From DASQDN01 sp035630195 (GTDB lineage Bacteria; Acidobacteriota; Terriglobia; Bryobacterales; Bryobacteraceae), in assembly GCA_035630195.1 (NCBI GenBank), contig DASQLD010000203.1, positions 1 to 14,248 of the forward strand: a stretch of 14,248 bases of DNA. Reading direction: 5' to 3'. Position 1 is the first letter of the stretch; every line of letters begins with the position of its first letter. The notes below the pieces were generated by a model. It was given only the letters and a program-made list of their open reading frames with translations. It was not told the DNA's origin and did no database searches. The translations under genes were made by a program, and so were the position numbers. This document shows, one piece after another, positions 13,402-14,248 of this stretch.

Positions 13402-14248
13402 GACGAACTCCGCGCTAAAACGATCAGAGGGATGTCCTTCACTGGAATCGGACTACCGACAACTCCATTCACAAACGGTCTGGCGACAATACGTATATTG
13501 ACCGGCGCAGTCATAGCCGGCGTTTCCGCCGTAGCTGTGACCAACAGAACGGTCTTCTGAGTTTTAGGAGTGTAGCGCTCCATCTTGCCGCCGTTAAACA
13601 GCAATGGTTTTTCTTCGATATTCGAGATCGCCGTGACTGCCGAGACACCATCCGGCAGACCTTCGATCGAGAACGCGAGAGGCGCCCCGAAGTCTTCCTC
13701 TCTTTCAATCGTCAAATTAAGGGATTTTGTTACACCGGCGGTAATGCTAAGCGCATCCTCCGCTACGGTCACTCGCCCGACGTGGGGGATCTGCGGCCTC
13801 ACCAATATGCGGTACGAAAAATCATCACCGGAACAATCAGTTGTAATGTCTCTTATCTGAATGAGAAACTCGCCAGGATTCCGGAGGGATACTGTCATCT
13901 TCGGCTGAATCATCTTCATCATGTACAGACCGTTGTTATTCAGCTTCGTCTGAACGTTGGTCACAATTTCAGCGCCACCGGGTTCCAGCACCCTGACGAC
14001 TGGATTGAAACGCGGCATGGTGGCCTGCGGCGTCTCAATCTCGAAAGCGAGATCCTGGGGCTTATCGATACGCAGCCGGATGGAATGAACTTCAGAAGCT
14101 TTCGTTAACCGACCCTGGACAATTGCAGGCGCCGACATGACAGGAACAGTTCCTGCATCGGCGGGAACGGCAGCAAATAGCTCGGCGTTTGGATTTTCCA
14201 CCTTCGTCCCGCCTCGCGCGGCGATACGCTGCATCCAATCACCCGATA
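13398..14248 (-). CDS. C-terminal part of an exported beta-sandwich protein, gene cut by the window edge
   Basis: The frame is open through the right edge (in-frame residues SGDW precede the first internal Met at 14234), so the true start lies outside. The visible roughly 280 residues are beta-rich. About 40-150 resembles a bacterial pre-peptidase C-terminal (PPC-like) domain (VHSIRLRIDKPQDLAFEIET, GEFLIQIRD, DDFSYRILVRPQIPHVG). About 155-275 resembles an Ig-like repeat (LTIEREEDFGAPLAFSIEGL, VNIRIVARPFV). No catalytic motif is seen here. It overlaps the next gene by 4 bp (TTGA), so it is cotranscribed with the DUF1549/DUF1553, DUF1501 and MFS genes. Similar beta-sandwich proteins often accompany DUF1549/DUF1501 pairs and may be their surface partner. 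The N-terminal part could hold further domains. Confidence 0.85.
   Translation of the reverse strand, partial: SGDWMQRIAARGGTKVENPNAELFAAVPADAGTVPVMSAPAIVQGRLTKASEVHSIRLRIDKPQDLAFEIETPQATMPRFNPVVRVLEPGGAEIVTNVQTKLNNNGLYMMKMIQPKMTVSLRNPGEFLIQIRDITTDCSGDDFSYRILVRPQIPHVGRVTVAEDALSITAGVTKSLNLTIEREEDFGAPLAFSIEGLPDGVSAVTAISNIEEKPLLFNGGKMERYTPKTQKTVLLVTATAETPAMTAPVNIRIVARPFVNGVVGSPIPVKDIPLIVLARSSS
13408..13411 (-). promoter_or_regulatory. Ribosome binding site supporting the TTG start at 13401
   Basis: GGAG on the minus strand is 6 nt from TTG 13401. The TTG overlaps the upstream TGA (13400-13398) and yields a complete signal peptide with a basic N-region. No ATG in this frame gives a comparable N-terminus. 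Confidence 0.5.

Noticed and set aside
1..14248. CRISPR array, tRNA or rRNA genes
   Set aside because: No regularly spaced direct repeats, tRNA-like cloverleaf with TTCGA arm, or conserved rRNA blocks were seen on either strand by reading.

Overview
This window most resembles a chromosomal segment of a soil Acidobacteriota bacterium of the Solibacter/Bryobacter type. That is an inference from gene content: an exosortase-sorted PEP-CTERM protein, a lectin/TolB-propeller protein, and an operon pairing a DUF1549/DUF1553 cytochrome-like protein with a DUF1501 protein. Such combinations are common in Acidobacteriota and Planctomycetota, so a planctomycete cannot be fully excluded.

Left part (1-4270). 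Two minus-strand genes encode exported proteins: a nidogen-like PEP-CTERM protein (117-983) and a ricin-type lectin fused to a TolB-like beta-propeller (1117-2679). A divergent plus-strand gene (2947-4212) encodes an exported alpha/beta hydrolase with a visible Ser-Asp-His triad. Hairpins that could act as terminators lie after the PEP-CTERM gene and after the hydrolase.

Middle (4213-5832). This is decayed DNA. A minus-strand rve-type (DDE) transposase can be followed from 5518 to 4627 through at least six frameshifts and three in-frame stops. It is flanked by sequence with no convincing gene, apart from a possible small ORF, a hairpin next to an attC-like half-site, and a helical protein remnant.

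Right part (5833-14248). A cytoplasmic N,N-dimethylformamidase-like protein (minus, 5833-7452) and a creatininase-family amidohydrolase (plus, 7537-8286) are transcribed divergently from an 84-bp region holding a perfect 10-bp palindrome next to a -10-like box. The creatininase gene runs tail to tail, with a 10-bp overlap, into a tightly packed minus-strand operon. In transcription order the operon is: a C-terminal fragment of an exported beta-sandwich protein (runs off the window), an 843-aa secreted protein with two Big2-like domains, two heme-binding motifs and DUF1549/DUF1553, a Tat-exported DUF1501 protein, and an MFS transporter. Its junctions are a TTGA overlap, an 8-bp gap and a GTGA overlap.

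The right part can be read as one functional neighbourhood: an exported, probably heme-bearing oxidoreductase-like module with its own transporter, next to two cytoplasmic C-N hydrolases. A route for oxidising, importing and hydrolysing an amide compound fits, but it is a hypothesis from context and the substrate is unknown.
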